Origin: Diphasiastrum complanatum
Lineage: Eukaryota; Streptophyta; Lycopodiopsida; Lycopodiales; Lycopodiaceae
Reading direction: 5' to 3'
NCBI GenBank assembly: GCA_029204225.1
Contig: CM055100.1
Span: 57,232,755 to 57,296,754 of the forward strand
Length of the DNA stretch: 64,000 nt
The first letter of the stretch is position 1, and each line of letters starts with the position of its first letter. The translations under genes and the position numbers were made by a program. The notes under the pieces were generated by a model. That model did no database searches and was not told the DNA's origin. It saw only the letters and a list, made by a program, of their open reading frames with translations. This document shows positions 36,011 through 48,219 of this stretch, piece after piece.

Positions 36011-37133
36011 GAATATAATGATTCTTCAACTTTTAGGCTCTGTCCTAATGCACCTAGCACTCACTTTTCTCTCAACAAATGATGGATAAGGAGATCTCAG
36101 AAGATCTAGGGCCCTAAAACACTTCTATCTTGAACTCGGCTGGTTTCCAAGCATAGAAAGGAAAATTGAAACAAATGCAACACTTTGCACACACTAAGAA
36201 TGAATTACAAACTCAAACCAACCTGAACACACTATTGTTTAAGCTCTCAAACTTTTCAGCAAGTGACCAAATCAAGTTATGATGTAAAGAGTTACTTGCA
36301 TTCTTAGAAAATACACAAGACTAGGCTGCCAAGAATACCTAGAATTAAACAAACTTGATCGACATATGATCAACACACTAAGATATTGATTCAACCTGTA
36401 AAACCACATGTAAACCACACTTCTAAAAGTTTATAACTCTAGCAAATGATAAATACAAGATTTAGAGGTGAATGAAAGAGCATACTTAGTGAATCACAAG
36501 ACTAGCTTCACTAGCTTGTCAAATCTTGGTGTTTAGATGTAGATCTAAGATCACTTCACATGAGAATGTTCCTCAACCTATTAAGAACCTGAAAACACAT
36601 TTGCATAATGATTAAAATCTTCCAGCAAATGCTCCAATCAAATTCATAAGGAGAGTTACTTACATGCTCAAAAAAGTACACCAAAATTTATGCAAAAGAT
36701 TGTTGACAATCTATTCACCCAAAAGGGGATCTTTCATCCAAGTGGGAGATTTGCTCAACCTTTTGGAGAAATACAAAATCACTCGAAGAGTATTTGTCAT
36801 CCACTTAAAAAAAGATTCATCCACTTAAGGAGAGTGTTCATCCATAGAAGTGGAGATTGTCAACAATACATTGAACAGAACATTGTTACTATTGAATATG
36901 CACAAGCCTCACAATCAACAAATGATTAGGTGTTATGATCTGATCTAAAATAGCTTCTTCTCAGCCTCTGATCTTCAATAGACCTAAAATATGTTTTTTA
37001 TCCACAAGTTCAACTCACAAAACAAAGGTTAGTAAGATTTGATCAACAGTGCAATGCATAATCATGCTAGAACTTGATCAAACATCCAAATATCACCATA
37101 AATGAAAACCTTACTAAAAATAACAGCCAACTA

Positions 37134-37145
37134 GCTCTGATACCA
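37134..37145 (-). promoter_or_regulatory. Primer-binding site, initiator-Met tRNA type
   Basis: Minus-strand TGGTATCAGAGC abuts the 5' LTR end ...TTTTTTCACA with no gap, which fixes the element's orientation. Confidence 0.95.
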
Positions 37146-37799
37146 TGTGAAAAAAGTGGATCCTGAATGGATCCAAACTCCTAAAATACTTGGTTAAGAT
37201 CTTTGAACAACAAGGTACAAAAGCTAGAAATGGCAAAGCATCCTAATGCTACCTTTGATACACATGAACTTGACAAAGCATTCAAGAGACAAAAGAAACT
37301 AATAAAAGGTACTGATGGCAGCCAAAAACAATAGCATACCAGCCCTACAACAGCAGCCTACCACTTTTGGAAACCTCTGAAGATCATACACAAAAGCTTG
37401 AAGACAATACACAAAGCAATGCTCTTAATGGCGGAAGAAACTTTGACACTGATCTATTGATCTCTCTCAACAATACAATAAGTTTCTCCAACCTGTTCTC
37501 CACAAATTTTAGCCTAATATAGGTGAGAGAGATGACTCTCTCTCGTCTCTCTAGAACTTAGGACCCAATTTTAGGACACCAGTAGCCTAAAATAGCCAAT
37601 TTTGGCCTATATGTCCAAATAACATGATTTTGGTGTCATTTTGAAGGCCTTAAAGTTTGAGACTTCTTCAATATGAAATATATACTAGAATAAAAGTATC
37701 TAGGCCTCTTTCACACGTGTGAAAGGTTAGACTCAAAAACATGTACAAAAATTGCCAATTTAGGCCTCAAACCAGCTAGGAAATGTTGACAATTTTCAC
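37146..37799 (-). repeat. 5' LTR of the TR-GAG-like element
   Basis: It pairs with the LTR at 31,923-32,552. Its outer end reads ...AATTTTCAC then GTGGA, one base short of the TG terminus. The landmarks AGCTAGAAATGG and GATGACTCTCTCTC are shared by both LTRs. Confidence 0.9.
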
Positions 37800-37804
37800 G
37801 TGGA

Positions 37805-40270
37805 TGTGGTTCTACCTCGACCTACCTCAAACTTCATAAATAAGTGTAGCTATTCTCATAATCTTTGATGAAAAACCAAAGCTTTGTAGCTATTCCATGC
37901 CTTTTTGGATCTATACCATATTTTGCTTGAATATCTCTCTCTTTCTCTCTCTAACTCGTGTTGAGGCTTATGCTCATACACCAAATTCTTGTAATTTTGC
38001 TCTCTTGTAATCAAAGCTATCATTCTCTGATTCTTAGCATGCTAGATTGTGGTTAAGCCATTAAATTTGGTACTAGATCTTGCTATTCAATCTAGAATCA
38101 GGTTATTGTGCTAATCATAAAGCTTAATAAGATCAATCATACTTGTGGATCATTCTCACACATGTGAACTTTCTGGAAATTTTGTCAAGCAAGTCTACAA
38201 ATCTATCTACCAAACTATCGTAAGAATTTAGGGAACAAAACAATAACAGAGTTAAGCTACACAACAAGAAATAAGAATCAAGAAAGCTAACTTCCTAGCA
38301 GCATTCTAGCAACCCAAGAATCAAGAAACACCCACTTCTTGATGCTTGGAATACCCAAGAACAATCAAGGACATGATTGTTAGTAAAATGCAAGATCAGA
38401 TCCACAATCTCAACCTATATAGTTTACCTGCATACTGAAACTACAAAAACAAAAAACAAGAAAATTAATCCACATCTACATTCCACATTGCAAGAAAATA
38501 AGCAAGAAATCTAATTAATCCACATTCACAACAAGAAATCGAAACATGTTCATAGGAATTTCACTCAAGAAGATAGCCATGAACAAGGAGCTTTTCAATT
38601 GCCAAGAACTCATGGAGGATCTTCTTTATTCAATCAAGAGAGATGACAATACAATAAAAGCTCTCTCACAAGAGAGGGGGGTCCTTAAATAAGCAAGGGG
38701 GTTGCCCATGTGGAGCCTAAGTAGTAATTCCACTAATATTAAAAATTACAAGTGGAAATAGCCCTTCCACTAGAGGTCACCATCAAAAAGTGGCTCACTC
38801 TATATTATTTAAGGGAGTCTACACTTATTTACATTGCCTAGGAACATTACTAGCTCCTACATGGTCGTTCCTTCTCTAGGATACACCATGTAGGCTCACA
38901 TAGAAAATAACTAGAATCCTAGCTAGTAATCCTTGGCTCTCATGCTCGGCTCTTAGCTTCTTCTGCTCATCTCCTTCTGAGACCTCCTCGGTCATGGGTG
39001 AGAGATACTCTGTGTCTTCAACTTGGCTCCGATGCAAAATAAATGGAAGAACACTCCTTCCAAAAATATCCAAAGATTTGAGACTCTTATTTGAGAAATA
39101 TTCATTGAGGACAACGCTTTATGCGTTGGAGGGGTGTAATTTGTAGAGACAAATTGCCCCAAAGTAATAAAGACCTTCCCAACTTCAAACTCCATATAGA
39201 CATGGATGATATGAAATTATCAATGATGAATACTCTTTTTGGATATTGCTTGAATTTATCACCTGTAGAACTAAGAACCTATTGTGAGCCATATCTGATG
39301 GTATGGAAACTGACCTTCCTTTGAGGGTATGTGCAGGTACTTATGAAAGTGCATGAAGAACAAAGAACAAAGAACAAGAATAAGAAGCCTTATGGGCTTA
39401 AGGACTGATGTTACTTTGAAGGTGTGTGCAGGTACTCATGAAAGTGCCTGAAGGACCAGAACAGGAACAAGAAGCTTTTAAAGCTAAAGACTGTTTACAA
39501 GAAGAAGGCTTATCTAAATCTATAATGAAGGCTCATAGGAGTCTATAAGGAAGGCTTATTTCTAAGTCTATAATGAGGGCTCGGAAGAGTCTATAAAGAA
39601 TAGGACAAGGCCAAGGGTTGACCCTTGTCCACCATGATTGAGGATGGGCAACCTCTAGAAAAAAGTGCCAATGACCATGATTGAGGATGGGCAACCTCTA
39701 GAAAAAAAAAAGGCTTAGAAGTTGATGACTATTATGCAGAACAAGATGGGCATATACTTTGGCCTTTTCACTAAGAAGATTGTACTTGGGTGAATTTCCA
39801 AGTTGTGACAATGAAAAACTTTATGTAAATAAAATTCAAGATCAAACCTTGTACCACCTCCTCCCACCTACTTTTCCACATGCATTCTAGGCTATTTGAC
39901 ACCTAGAATGAGGCGCCCTCCTACACTCTCACTTCATATGCCAAATCACTTAGAATTTGCTTTGAACAGGAACACAGATCATGCTACACAGTAATACAGA
40001 CAGAAAAATACTCTCCACAGCAAGCTCACATAGCAACTGTATTTCTCAAAATGAAATTACATTGTACATATAGTTGTTCACTCAGGCAACCCATGCATGA
40101 CCCAGGTTGCCATTGGTGGGACGCGTGTTCCGTCGACTTTCCTCGTGGTGAGGCCAACTGATCCTTATCAACTGATAGGACCCACAGTACAGTAGCACAG
40201 TGATTCTACTTTAATTATAACTCTCTTTCTTAAAGTAGAGTCTACTTTTTCTACAGTCATATACATAGCT
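37805..40270. other. Unassigned sequence with short local duplications
   Basis: The sequence to about 38,160 continues the DNA into which the 5.88-kb element inserted; it ends near TTCTCACA and could be an older LTR. At 39,320-39,500 and 39,630-39,712 there are short direct repeats, including GACCATGATTGAGGATGG twice about 41 bp apart. Short minus-strand frames at 38.9-39.2 kb show no domain. The stretch just left of 40,277 should contain the 3' LTR of the copia element, but its ends were not found. Confidence 0.35.
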
Positions 40271-40276
40271 TTAAAG

Positions 40277-43200
40277 TCAACAAACTCTAAGTATAGAAAG
40301 CTTTGATCTAAACTTATCAAACTTTTCTCCAACAAGTGGCTTAGTGAAAATATCAGCTAGTTGTTCTTCTGTGCTACAATGAACAACATGAATTTCACGA
40401 CTCAGCAGTCTCTCACGTATAAAGTGATACTGAATCTCAATGTGTTTAGTTCTCGCATGGAACACTGGATTCTTTGCTAGCTGAATGGCACTCTGACTGT
40501 TGCTATGTAATGTCGTGGGATTTTTCTGCTTCATGCCAACTTCTTCCAAGATTTATCTCAACCATATAGCTTCTTGTGCTGCACTACACATTGCCTTATA
40601 TTCTGCTTCTGTGGTGGATAGAGTAATTGTACTTTGCTTCTTACTAGACCAGGAAAAGCAACTACCACAAAACCGGAATACATACCCTGTGGTGGATCTA
40701 CGATCATCATAGTCACCTCCCCAATTCGCATCCACATAGCTACGCAGCTCAGGTAAACCAATATGCTTCCTGTAAATCAAGCCATAATCTGAAGTGCCTT
40801 TCACATAACGCAAAATGAGTTTAGCTGCCTTCCAATGCGTTTCCGTAGGTGCTACCATAAACTGACTTACAATGCCAACATCATAGCATATATTTGGTCT
40901 AGTCGTGGTAAGGTAAATCAAGCTCCCTACTAACTGCCTATACAGTGTAGCATCAAATGACTGTGACTCATCAAGGTTAGAAAGCTTTTTACCTGGTTCA
41001 ATAGGAGTATTCACTGGTTTGCAATCCTGCAACCTGAACCTATGCAACAACTCTTTGACATACTTCACCTATATTAAACCCACTTCGTGTCCTTTTTGCC
41101 ACACTTCTACTCCAAGGCAACAATGCATTAGGCTGAGATCTGTCATCTCGAATTGTTCCATGAGGTCTTTCTTGATCATATCTATCATCTCTTGATTATT
41201 TCCCGTAATAATCAAGTCATCAACATAAAGAACAATCAAAGCAACCAAACCATCAAAGCATAAGACATATAGATTTGGATCAGAATGTGTTCTCATCATC
41301 CCCTTTTGAACGAAAGTAGGCATCAATCCCGCTATACCACGCATGTGGTGCCTGTTTAAGACCATAAAGTGCTTTCTTCAAATGACATACTTTATTTTCC
41401 TGTCCCTTCGCTACAAAGCCCTTCAGGTTGATCCATGAACACCTCTTCTTCTAACTCACCATTTAGAAAAGCATATTTCACATCCATCTGATGCAAAGGC
41501 CGACCAAAATGTGAAGCTAAAGCAACAAGTAGTCGTAGAGTATTCCACTTACATACTGGCGCAAAGGTCTCCTCATAGTCAATGCCTTTACTTTGAGCAT
41601 ACCCTTTGATCACCAATCTTGCGTTGTGCTTTGCTATACTTCCATCTGCATGGTACTTAGTCCTATATACCCATTTGCAACCAATGGGTTTCTTGCCAAC
41701 TGGTGGTTCTACTAAGTCCCATGTGCTATGCTTAGCAATTGACTCCATCTCCTCTCTCATGGCCTTGACCCAAATGTCATCATCCTTCGCTTCACCATAA
41801 GTCGAAGGTTCTTTGCTTTGAATAATGCTAGATAAGAGAGCATAATTTGCTTCATACCTTTCAGGTTGTGTTTTCTCTCTTGTTGATCTTCGTAGCTCTC
41901 CCTGGCTAGATGATCCTGGAAAGTCATCCATGTCGCGACTCTCCAACAATCTCTCAAACCATTTAGGGAGCTTCTTGTCAGGTGATCGACTTCCTGGTGA
42001 AAATGTATCCCACGGTACATCCTTGCATTTGTCACTTGCAACTTCAATCCTTCTTGCACCAAAAGGTTTATCTCTACCTCTCCGACCTGTTTCTTGGGCT
42101 TGAGTAGTAGTATCTTGAGATGTATCCTCATGTTCATCACTTGGAAGGTCAATGAATGGATCATCATCAGGAGGTATCCTCACTATACCATCTTTCCCAC
42201 TAGATGTATCTATCTTCTCAACATCCTCGTCTTCATACATCTTGGATTCATCAAAGATAACATCACGGCTTACATGGATTTTGTTTTCCATTGGATCAAA
42301 ACATCTATAGCCCTTCATACATTCATCATATCCTAGGAATATACACTTGATAGCTTTCACATCAAGCTTACGTCTCTCTACCTTAGGAATGTGTACAAAG
42401 GCCTTACATCCAAAGATTCGCAAGTGGTTCACCTTTGGCTTCTTCTTCGTGAATGCTTTCTCAGGTGTTATCTTTGGTATGGCAATGGTTGGACTTCTAT
42501 TTTGAAGATAGACTGCCGTACTACATGCTTCTGAACAAAAATCTTTTGGTAGTTTCATCTCAGCTAGCATAGATCTGGCACTTTCCACAATCGTACAATT
42601 CTTGCGCTCAGCTACACCATTGAGAGTAGGAGTATGAGCTTGCATAAATTGTCTTTTAATCCCACATTGATCACAAAGATCATTAAAGTCATTAGACTTG
42701 TACTCACCTACACTATCTGATCTTAGGACTTTGATCTTCCTACCTATCTGATTTTCGACCAATGCTTTGAAGCTTTTGAAATTGTCAAATGCATCCGATT
42801 TCTTCTTCAAGAAGTAGATCCATGTCTTACGTGACATATCATCAATAAAGGTCATGAAATAGAAGGCTTTACCTAAGGACATGGTCCTCATAGGCCCGCA
42901 TAGATCTATGTGGATTAAATCCAAGATGTTCTTTGCTCTTGCAACACCACCTTTATTGAACTTCTCTTGATGTTGCTTCCCATATACACATGATTTGCAC
43001 ATCGATTTCAAGTGGTCTTCTATAGTAGGCAATCATGTTACCATCTCCAATTTTTTCATCAAACTGAGGCTTCCCAAGTTTAAGTGACCAAGCCTCTTAT
43101 GCCACAATTCAGTTTGCGATGGAATATACAATACGAGTCCATGTTGCCCCTTGATTGTAGCATTCAACCTGTACAATTTAGTATTGGGCTCCCATACTCC

Positions 43201-45131
43201 ATCCACAATAACTTTGAAATTTTGGTTCACATCCTTCACAAAGCAACGATCATGGGGGAATTCTACTTTCAAATTTTGATCAGTAATGACTCCAACAGAA
43301 AGTAGATTTTTCTTCAAATCTGGTACGTAAAGTACCTCCCTGATCATCCTGCTTTTGCCATCAGGTAGTTGGATTTAAACGGTGCCTATCCCCTTGATCT
43401 TGCACACATCACCATTTGCTTGTGAAACGGACATTCCATTATCCAACACTTTCAAACTACTGAACCCATTCTTGCTACATGTCATGTGTCTTGTGGCTCT
43501 CGAGTCAATATACCACACTTGATCATCTTGATTAGTGTTAAAGTACTGTACTTTAGGACCATAAATGGATCTACAAAAGATCCACAAGAGTGATTGGATG
43601 CTTGCTTCACAATCTATCAAAAAACTAGACACAAATCTAGAATGGCAATTTGACAAACAACAAGCATTAACAATCAAAAGCATTGATCAACATTGAAATC
43701 CGAGCCCACACGTGTGTACTACAGGCTGTAGTATGGCCTTCAACCTGAGAAACAAGTAGAAATTGATCTGGTTTCATTTGGATCACAAAAACTCAATGTA
43801 CATAGTGAACTAGCTTGAGATTGCGAATGAGCTCCAAAAAATTTCTATCTTCTCACTTTGGAGAGAGGGAATACATAGCAAATTTGACTTTCTTCTTGAA
43901 GTTAGTGGATTTCTAGCATGTAATAAGGAAGTTAACTCACTCTCCTTGATCTAAAATGAAACCCTAGTCTATTTCCTAGAGTCATGCTCGGTAGATAACT
44001 AGTTGGTCAAATTTTCACCTTAAATTTAGGTGTAGGTCCTATAAAGTAGGGATGACCACCAAATAGACATGACCAACTCTCCTGACTTGACCTAACCTAC
44101 ATTAGGATGGGTTTCCCATGTGGCATCATGGCCTCACATGTGTGGGACCCACTTGTGTACACAATTTACACTATTCTACATGGTTTTTGATCAACTAGAT
44201 TTGCCAATTTTTGGCAATTCTTCACAATTAGATGACAATGCAGATATGAAGATGCTAGAGTCTTCAATCTCACCCTCATTGACAAGGTTACCTGCTTGCT
44301 TTGGTTTCCCCTTGCCTTGTTCCGCCAAGAATTTGCCACATTCACTCTTTCAATGGCCCTTTTTACCACAATGGAAGCACTTGCCTTTCTTCTTGGTCTT
44401 ACTGGAAGATCCCTCATCCTCCTGAGACTTGGCAAATTGCTGCTTAGACTTCTTCTTGCCCTTGCCCTTGCCTTGTTTTTGGCTTGTCGCAAGTGCCTGA
44501 TCGTCAGTATTTTGATGTCTAGCTCCATTTCTTGTCGTTGCTCTTCCTGCATCAAGATTCTTGTGAGCTCGTCAAAGGTTGGCAATCTTTCTCTTGATGT
44601 TATTCCGCTCACAAACATCTAATAGGGTTCTGCAATGCCGCACAATGCATTGTGCACCAGCTCCACATCACGTATGCACTCACCAATAGAATGCAGTTCA
44701 TCCCTCATTGTCTTGATTCTGGTCATGTACGGCTGAATGTGCTCTCCTTGTTCCATTCGGGCACTATTCATCTTTGACTGTAGAAACATGATTCTTGACG
44801 GATTTGATGTCTCAAACTGCTCCTTTAGCACATCCCATGCCTGTCTGGGTGTAATAGCATCACAAATGTGGGTAATGATGTGATCCTTCACTGACAAGTT
44901 AATGAAGGTCAAAGCTTTCCTCATCTTTTTGTCGAACACTTTGATATCCGCTTCATTTGGCGGCCTTCTCTCATCACTTGTGATGACTTTCCACACATCT
45001 TTCTCCATCAGTATGTTTTTCATTTTGAATTTCCACATTGCATAGTTGGAAATCCCGTCCAATTTGCTACTTTCACTCAAAATGGACTCTCCCATGTTTG
45101 CCATCGCAAAACTGCTTGAAACTTCTGCCAT
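40277..45131 (-). pseudogene. Copia element with gag, protease, integrase, RT and RNase H (near complete)
   Basis: Minus-strand order: gag from 45,131 (MAEVSSSFAMANMGES, with SNYAMWKFKMKNILM); zinc knuckle CFHCGKKGH..KSEC with a stop inside (about 44,340-44,370); a solo LTR insertion (43,536-44,226); protease VWYIDSRATRHMT (about 43,500); integrase (ELWHKRLGHLN, CKSCVYGKQH, FIDDMSRKTW, NGVAERKNC); RT ([39 protein letters not shown]); RNase H (SYVDANWGGDYDDRRS, STTEAEYKA, AKNPVFHARTKHIE). The protease DSGAT reads DSRAT, the RNase H CDNQSA motif reads SNSQSA, and stops or frameshifts fall near 43,360, 43,032, 41,380, 41,069 and 40,550. This is the only copy here with all pol domains. LTRs were not delimited. 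Confidence 0.9.
43536..44226 (-). mobile_element. Solo LTR inserted in the copia element, TSD ATTAG
   Basis: Plus-strand ends are TGTTAAAGTACTG and AATTCTTCACA, flanked by identical ATTAG (43,531-43,535 and 44,227-44,231). It is the same LTR family as 8,331, 12,219 and 47,411, in reverse. It separates the gag zinc knuckle from the protease, so it inserted after the copia element. Confidence 0.93.
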
Positions 45132-45987
45132 AGGCTAAAAGTAGTATGTTAAGGCCCACTGTGATGTCAGAAGTTGAAAATAATGACCTGCACTTTTTCC
45201 CTTACTAGGCCACTCGCCGCTTTTCCACCAATTTGAAAGCCAAATTGGCGTCGCCTTCCGAAATGCACTCAGTCGTCAACTCCCAACTACGTGCCCAGTG
45301 GAATGGTGAAATCACTTTTGGTGCACTCTAAACACTTTCTCCACTGCAATCACTCTGTTTTACTGTATCGTACTTGCAGGTACAGTCCGGGTGCCCTTTG
45401 TTTGGAGGTTATAGCCTTTCGTTTGGGTCAAAACGGGCAAAGGACCCAAAAATAGGGATTTTCTTTGTTTTTGAACTGTTTCTTCACCTTGAAGAAACTT
45501 CACTCTTCACTTGTGAAGGACCAATTCACTCTCTCTAACCAATACACCTCATTCATGCACTCCACTTCACCTATAGTCCAAATGGAGTCTTCCCCACATC
45601 TCATGCACTTGAACTTGACACCTCACTCACTTTGGAATGACTCTCCTCTCTCTATATAAGTGGAAATGCGTCCTACTACCAAAAGGATTGAATGATTTGC
45701 ATCCAAGCTCTTCCCTCTTGTTTGTTCTTGTGTACATGTGCTTTGGAGAAGAAGATGGAAGCATTGGCTCAAGGAGGCTAAATTGTGGATTAGAGTATTT
45801 TGAAGATCAAACCCTCTTGGACCTCTCACTCTCTTTCACATTCTCTCACACACACAAACACATACACACACACTCTGTCTCACTTTCATCCTCTTCTGAA
45901 ACCATGGTACGTTCATGAATTCAATGTGCATATGTAAGAATGGTTGTTTAGAACCATTTGCATGTCATAAGAAACCATATCCTATGA
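45132..45987. other. Region upstream of the copia gag, unassigned
   Basis: It should contain the leader and 5' LTR of the copia element, but no PBS or TG..CA ends were identified. A CA-rich patch (CACACACAAACACATACAC) lies at about 45,847-45,872, and TCTATATAAG at 45,651-45,660 looks like a TATA box. Confidence 0.35.
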
Positions 45988-46212
45988 CCATGCATGTCAG
46001 TTTAGACTCTTGCATGTCATGCCATCCATTGCCTAATGACCATGCATGTCAGTTTAGGCTCTTGCATGTGATGTCATCCATTGCCTAATGACCATGCATG
46101 TCAGTTTAGACTCTTGCAAGTCATGCCATCCTTTGCCTAATGACCATGCATGTCAGTTTAGACTCTTGCATGGCATGCCCTCCATTGCCAAGCATGTCAG
46201 TTCAGACTATTG
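45988..46212 (+). repeat. Minisatellite, 52-bp unit, about 4 copies
   Basis: Units start CCATGCATGTCAGTTTAGAC at 45,988, 46,040, 46,092 and 46,144, exactly 52 bp apart, and a shortened fifth copy runs into the next array. Copies differ at a few bases. Confidence 0.95.
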
Positions 46213-46434
46213 CATGTCAAGAATCTATGATCCATCATGATTACATGTCAAGAATCTATGATCCATCATGATTGCATGTCAAGAATCTATGATCCATCAT
46301 GATTGCATGTCAAGAATCTATGATCCATCATGATTGCATGTCAAGTATCTAAGATCCATCATGATTGCATGTCAAGTATATAAGATCCATCATGATTGCA
46401 TCAAGTATCTAAGATCCTTCATGATTGCATGTCG
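46213..46434 (+). repeat. Minisatellite, 31-bp unit, about 7 copies
   Basis: Units start CATGTCAAGAATCTATGATC at 46,213, 46,244, 46,275, 46,306, 46,337 and 46,368, exactly 31 bp apart. A seventh, slightly shortened copy begins near 46,399. The GCATGTCA word is shared with the neighbouring 52-bp array. Confidence 0.95.
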
Positions 46435-46604
46435 GAAGAATTAAGATTTATGAAAAAATTTCTATGCTTCTGATAAGCTAGATATGGAATTAAGACCATT
46501 GAAAGGAAGTAAGTTGATGTTCCTATTTTGAGACCCCTATTGAAATCCATTGTATATGTAATTGGCATAGGCCAATTGGTTTTGCATAATGACAAAAAAA
46601 AAAT

Positions 46605-46629
46605 GGGGGGGGGGGGGGGGGGGGGGGGG
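46605..46629 (+). repeat. G25 homopolymer
   Basis: 25 consecutive G residues after an A-rich run. Such a tract could form a G-quadruplex and is also error-prone in sequencing, so its length is uncertain. Confidence 0.9.
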
Positions 46630-47306
46630 TCCCCATCTTGACCCCTCAGTGCTTCTGCTGTATGTGAATGAATTTATGTGATCCTTTATTTTTTAGTTTT
46701 CAAGTCTATATTGATTTCATTTAAGTTAACTCAAGACTAGCCTTATGTGAATGATAAGTCAATAACTTTATTGGCCTTGAAAAACTTAGGAGAGGCCTTT
46801 ACTTTGAGTTTACATTTTCATGGAAAGTAGTGCGAGCAAATGCATAAAGAAGTTATAAAATGATATTTTAATTACTCTATTGTTATTTTTCTCTCTCTTA
46901 CATGGCATTTTCTTATAAGGCCCTCTTTGGTCCCATGTTTTTTCTAATGATGGCTTTTGGCACGTGGGATGAGGCCAAAGCTAAGTTTTATATCACCTTC
47001 CAGGGAGTAGTGCTCAAGGTGAGGGGCAGAGGACGCCCTTGATACTATTGGCATAGTATCTGGCCCTCATCCTATCCCATCTCATAATACGCAAGTGGCC
47101 CAATATCATATCAACAATGGCTATCTATTGGAAGCCATTCGTGATCCGACCCTACAGGCCGCTGTCCATCTCCTGCTGAAAACCTACGGAAGGATAGCAT
47201 TTCTTCACAGATCCTCCACCGTTTGGTTGGTTCTAACTACGAGTTAGACAAAAAGACTGTCCCCCAACCATACGATTGGTATAAGACGATCTTTGGAGAG
47301 TGAAGA
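46630..47306. other. Unassigned, no gene seen
   Basis: No domain or LTR end was recognised up to the gypsy LTR fragment at 47,307. Confidence 0.35.
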
Positions 47307-47410
47307 TGTTATGTCCATGACCAATACATAGGATTTAGTATACTCCTAGTCTTGGATACACGGTACTCCAGTGAAGCAAGCTGTTAGTTATGCCACATCA
47401 TATTGGACAT
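47307..47410 (+). repeat. Gypsy LTR 5' fragment
   Basis: It starts TGTTATGTCCATGACC and matches the first about 105 bp of the LTR at 52,128 almost base for base, ending at CATATTGGACAT, where another LTR begins. Confidence 0.8.
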
Positions 47411-48074
47411 TGTGGGAAAATAGCCTATTTTGGCAAATCTAGCCATGTAGAACTTTGTAAATATTGTGTGTAATTGGGTTCCACACATGGAAGACCAAGA
47501 TGCCACATGGCAACCCACTCCTAATGTATATTAGGTCAAGTCAAGAGACTTGGTCATGTCTATTTGGTGGTCATCCCTACTTTATAGCACCTACACCTAA
47601 GTTTAAGGTGAAAATTTGACCAACTAGCTACCTAGCAAGCATAACTCTAGGATCTAGGCTAGGGTTTCATTTTAGAAAAAGGCTGAGTTAACTTCCTTAT
47701 TACATGCTGGAAATCCACCTAACTTCAAAAAGGAAGTCAAATTTACTATGTATTCCAAGCTCCCATAGTGAGAAGATAGAATATTTTTGGAGCTCATTGG
47801 CAATCTCAAGCTAGTTCACTATGTACATTGAGTTTTTGTGATCCAAATGAAACCGAATCAATTTCTACTTGTTTCTCAAGTTGAAGGTCTAAAGCCTGTA
47901 GTACACACATGTGGGCTCAAATCTCAATGATGATCAATGCTTTTGATTTTTAATGTTTGTTGTTTGTTAAATTGCCAATCTAGATCAACTTTTTGATGAC
48001 TAGTTTTTTAATAGATTGTTAAGCAGGCATCCAATCACTCTTGTGGATCATTTGTAGATCCATTTATGGTCCTA
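47411..48074 (+). repeat. LTR (TGTGAAAAATAGCC family), 3' end lost
   Basis: It starts TGTGGGAAAATAGCC and follows the 8,331 copy closely up to GGTCCTAAAGTA, but lacks the GTACTTTTCACA end. It then joins a reverse gypsy LTR start. With its end missing, no target-site duplication can be scored. Confidence 0.8.
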
Positions 48075-48126
48075 AAGTATACTGTATCCTATGTACTGGT
48101 CATGGACATAACATTCTTCCCTCCTT
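48075..48126 (-). repeat. Truncated gypsy 3' LTR start with polypurine tract
   Basis: On the minus strand AAGGAGGGAAGAA is followed by TGTTATGTCCATGACC at 48,113, then about 25 further LTR bases before the junction. It is the mirror image of the fragment at 47,307. Confidence 0.75.
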
Positions 48127-48219
48127 AAACTGTTTATATCCTTAGAAACTAAAATTCAAAAAATTCTTCTTTATGCTATCAATTCTCTCCCACGAATCAT
48201 AATACTCAGTACAAACCTT

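Larger units (their letters stand above)
31918..37804 (-). mobile_element. Non-autonomous copia-derived (TR-GAG-like) retrotransposon with intact ends
   Basis: The whole 5.88-kb element (31,923-37,799) is flanked by the TSD GTGGA (31,918-31,922 and 37,800-37,804). On the minus strand the order is: 5' LTR (37,799-37,146), tRNA-iMet PBS (37,145-37,134), gag N-terminus (36,010-35,744), a 535-codon frame with zinc knuckle and protease (35,552-33,945), further accessory frames (33,719-33,444; 33,290-32,793; 32,768-32,463), polypurine tract (32,562-32,553) and 3' LTR (32,552-31,923). No integrase, RT or RNase H is present between gag-protease and the 3' LTR. Such gag-only elements need enzymes from an autonomous relative. 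The 3' portion matches fragments at 0.3-1.1 and 9.7-10.7 kb, so this is a family, not a single deletion. Confidence 0.88.

Noticed and set aside
40500-40712. Forward 70-codon frame over RNase H
   Set aside because: It is an antisense shadow of the copia RNase H domain.
45988-46434. CRISPR-like array
   Set aside because: Units are contiguous tandem repeats with no unique spacers, in a plant nuclear context; they are minisatellites.
47307-48113. A single palindromic LTR with long inverted termini
   Set aside because: The inverted gypsy LTR starts flank a different LTR family that lacks its end; a rearranged junction explains it better than a true palindromic LTR.
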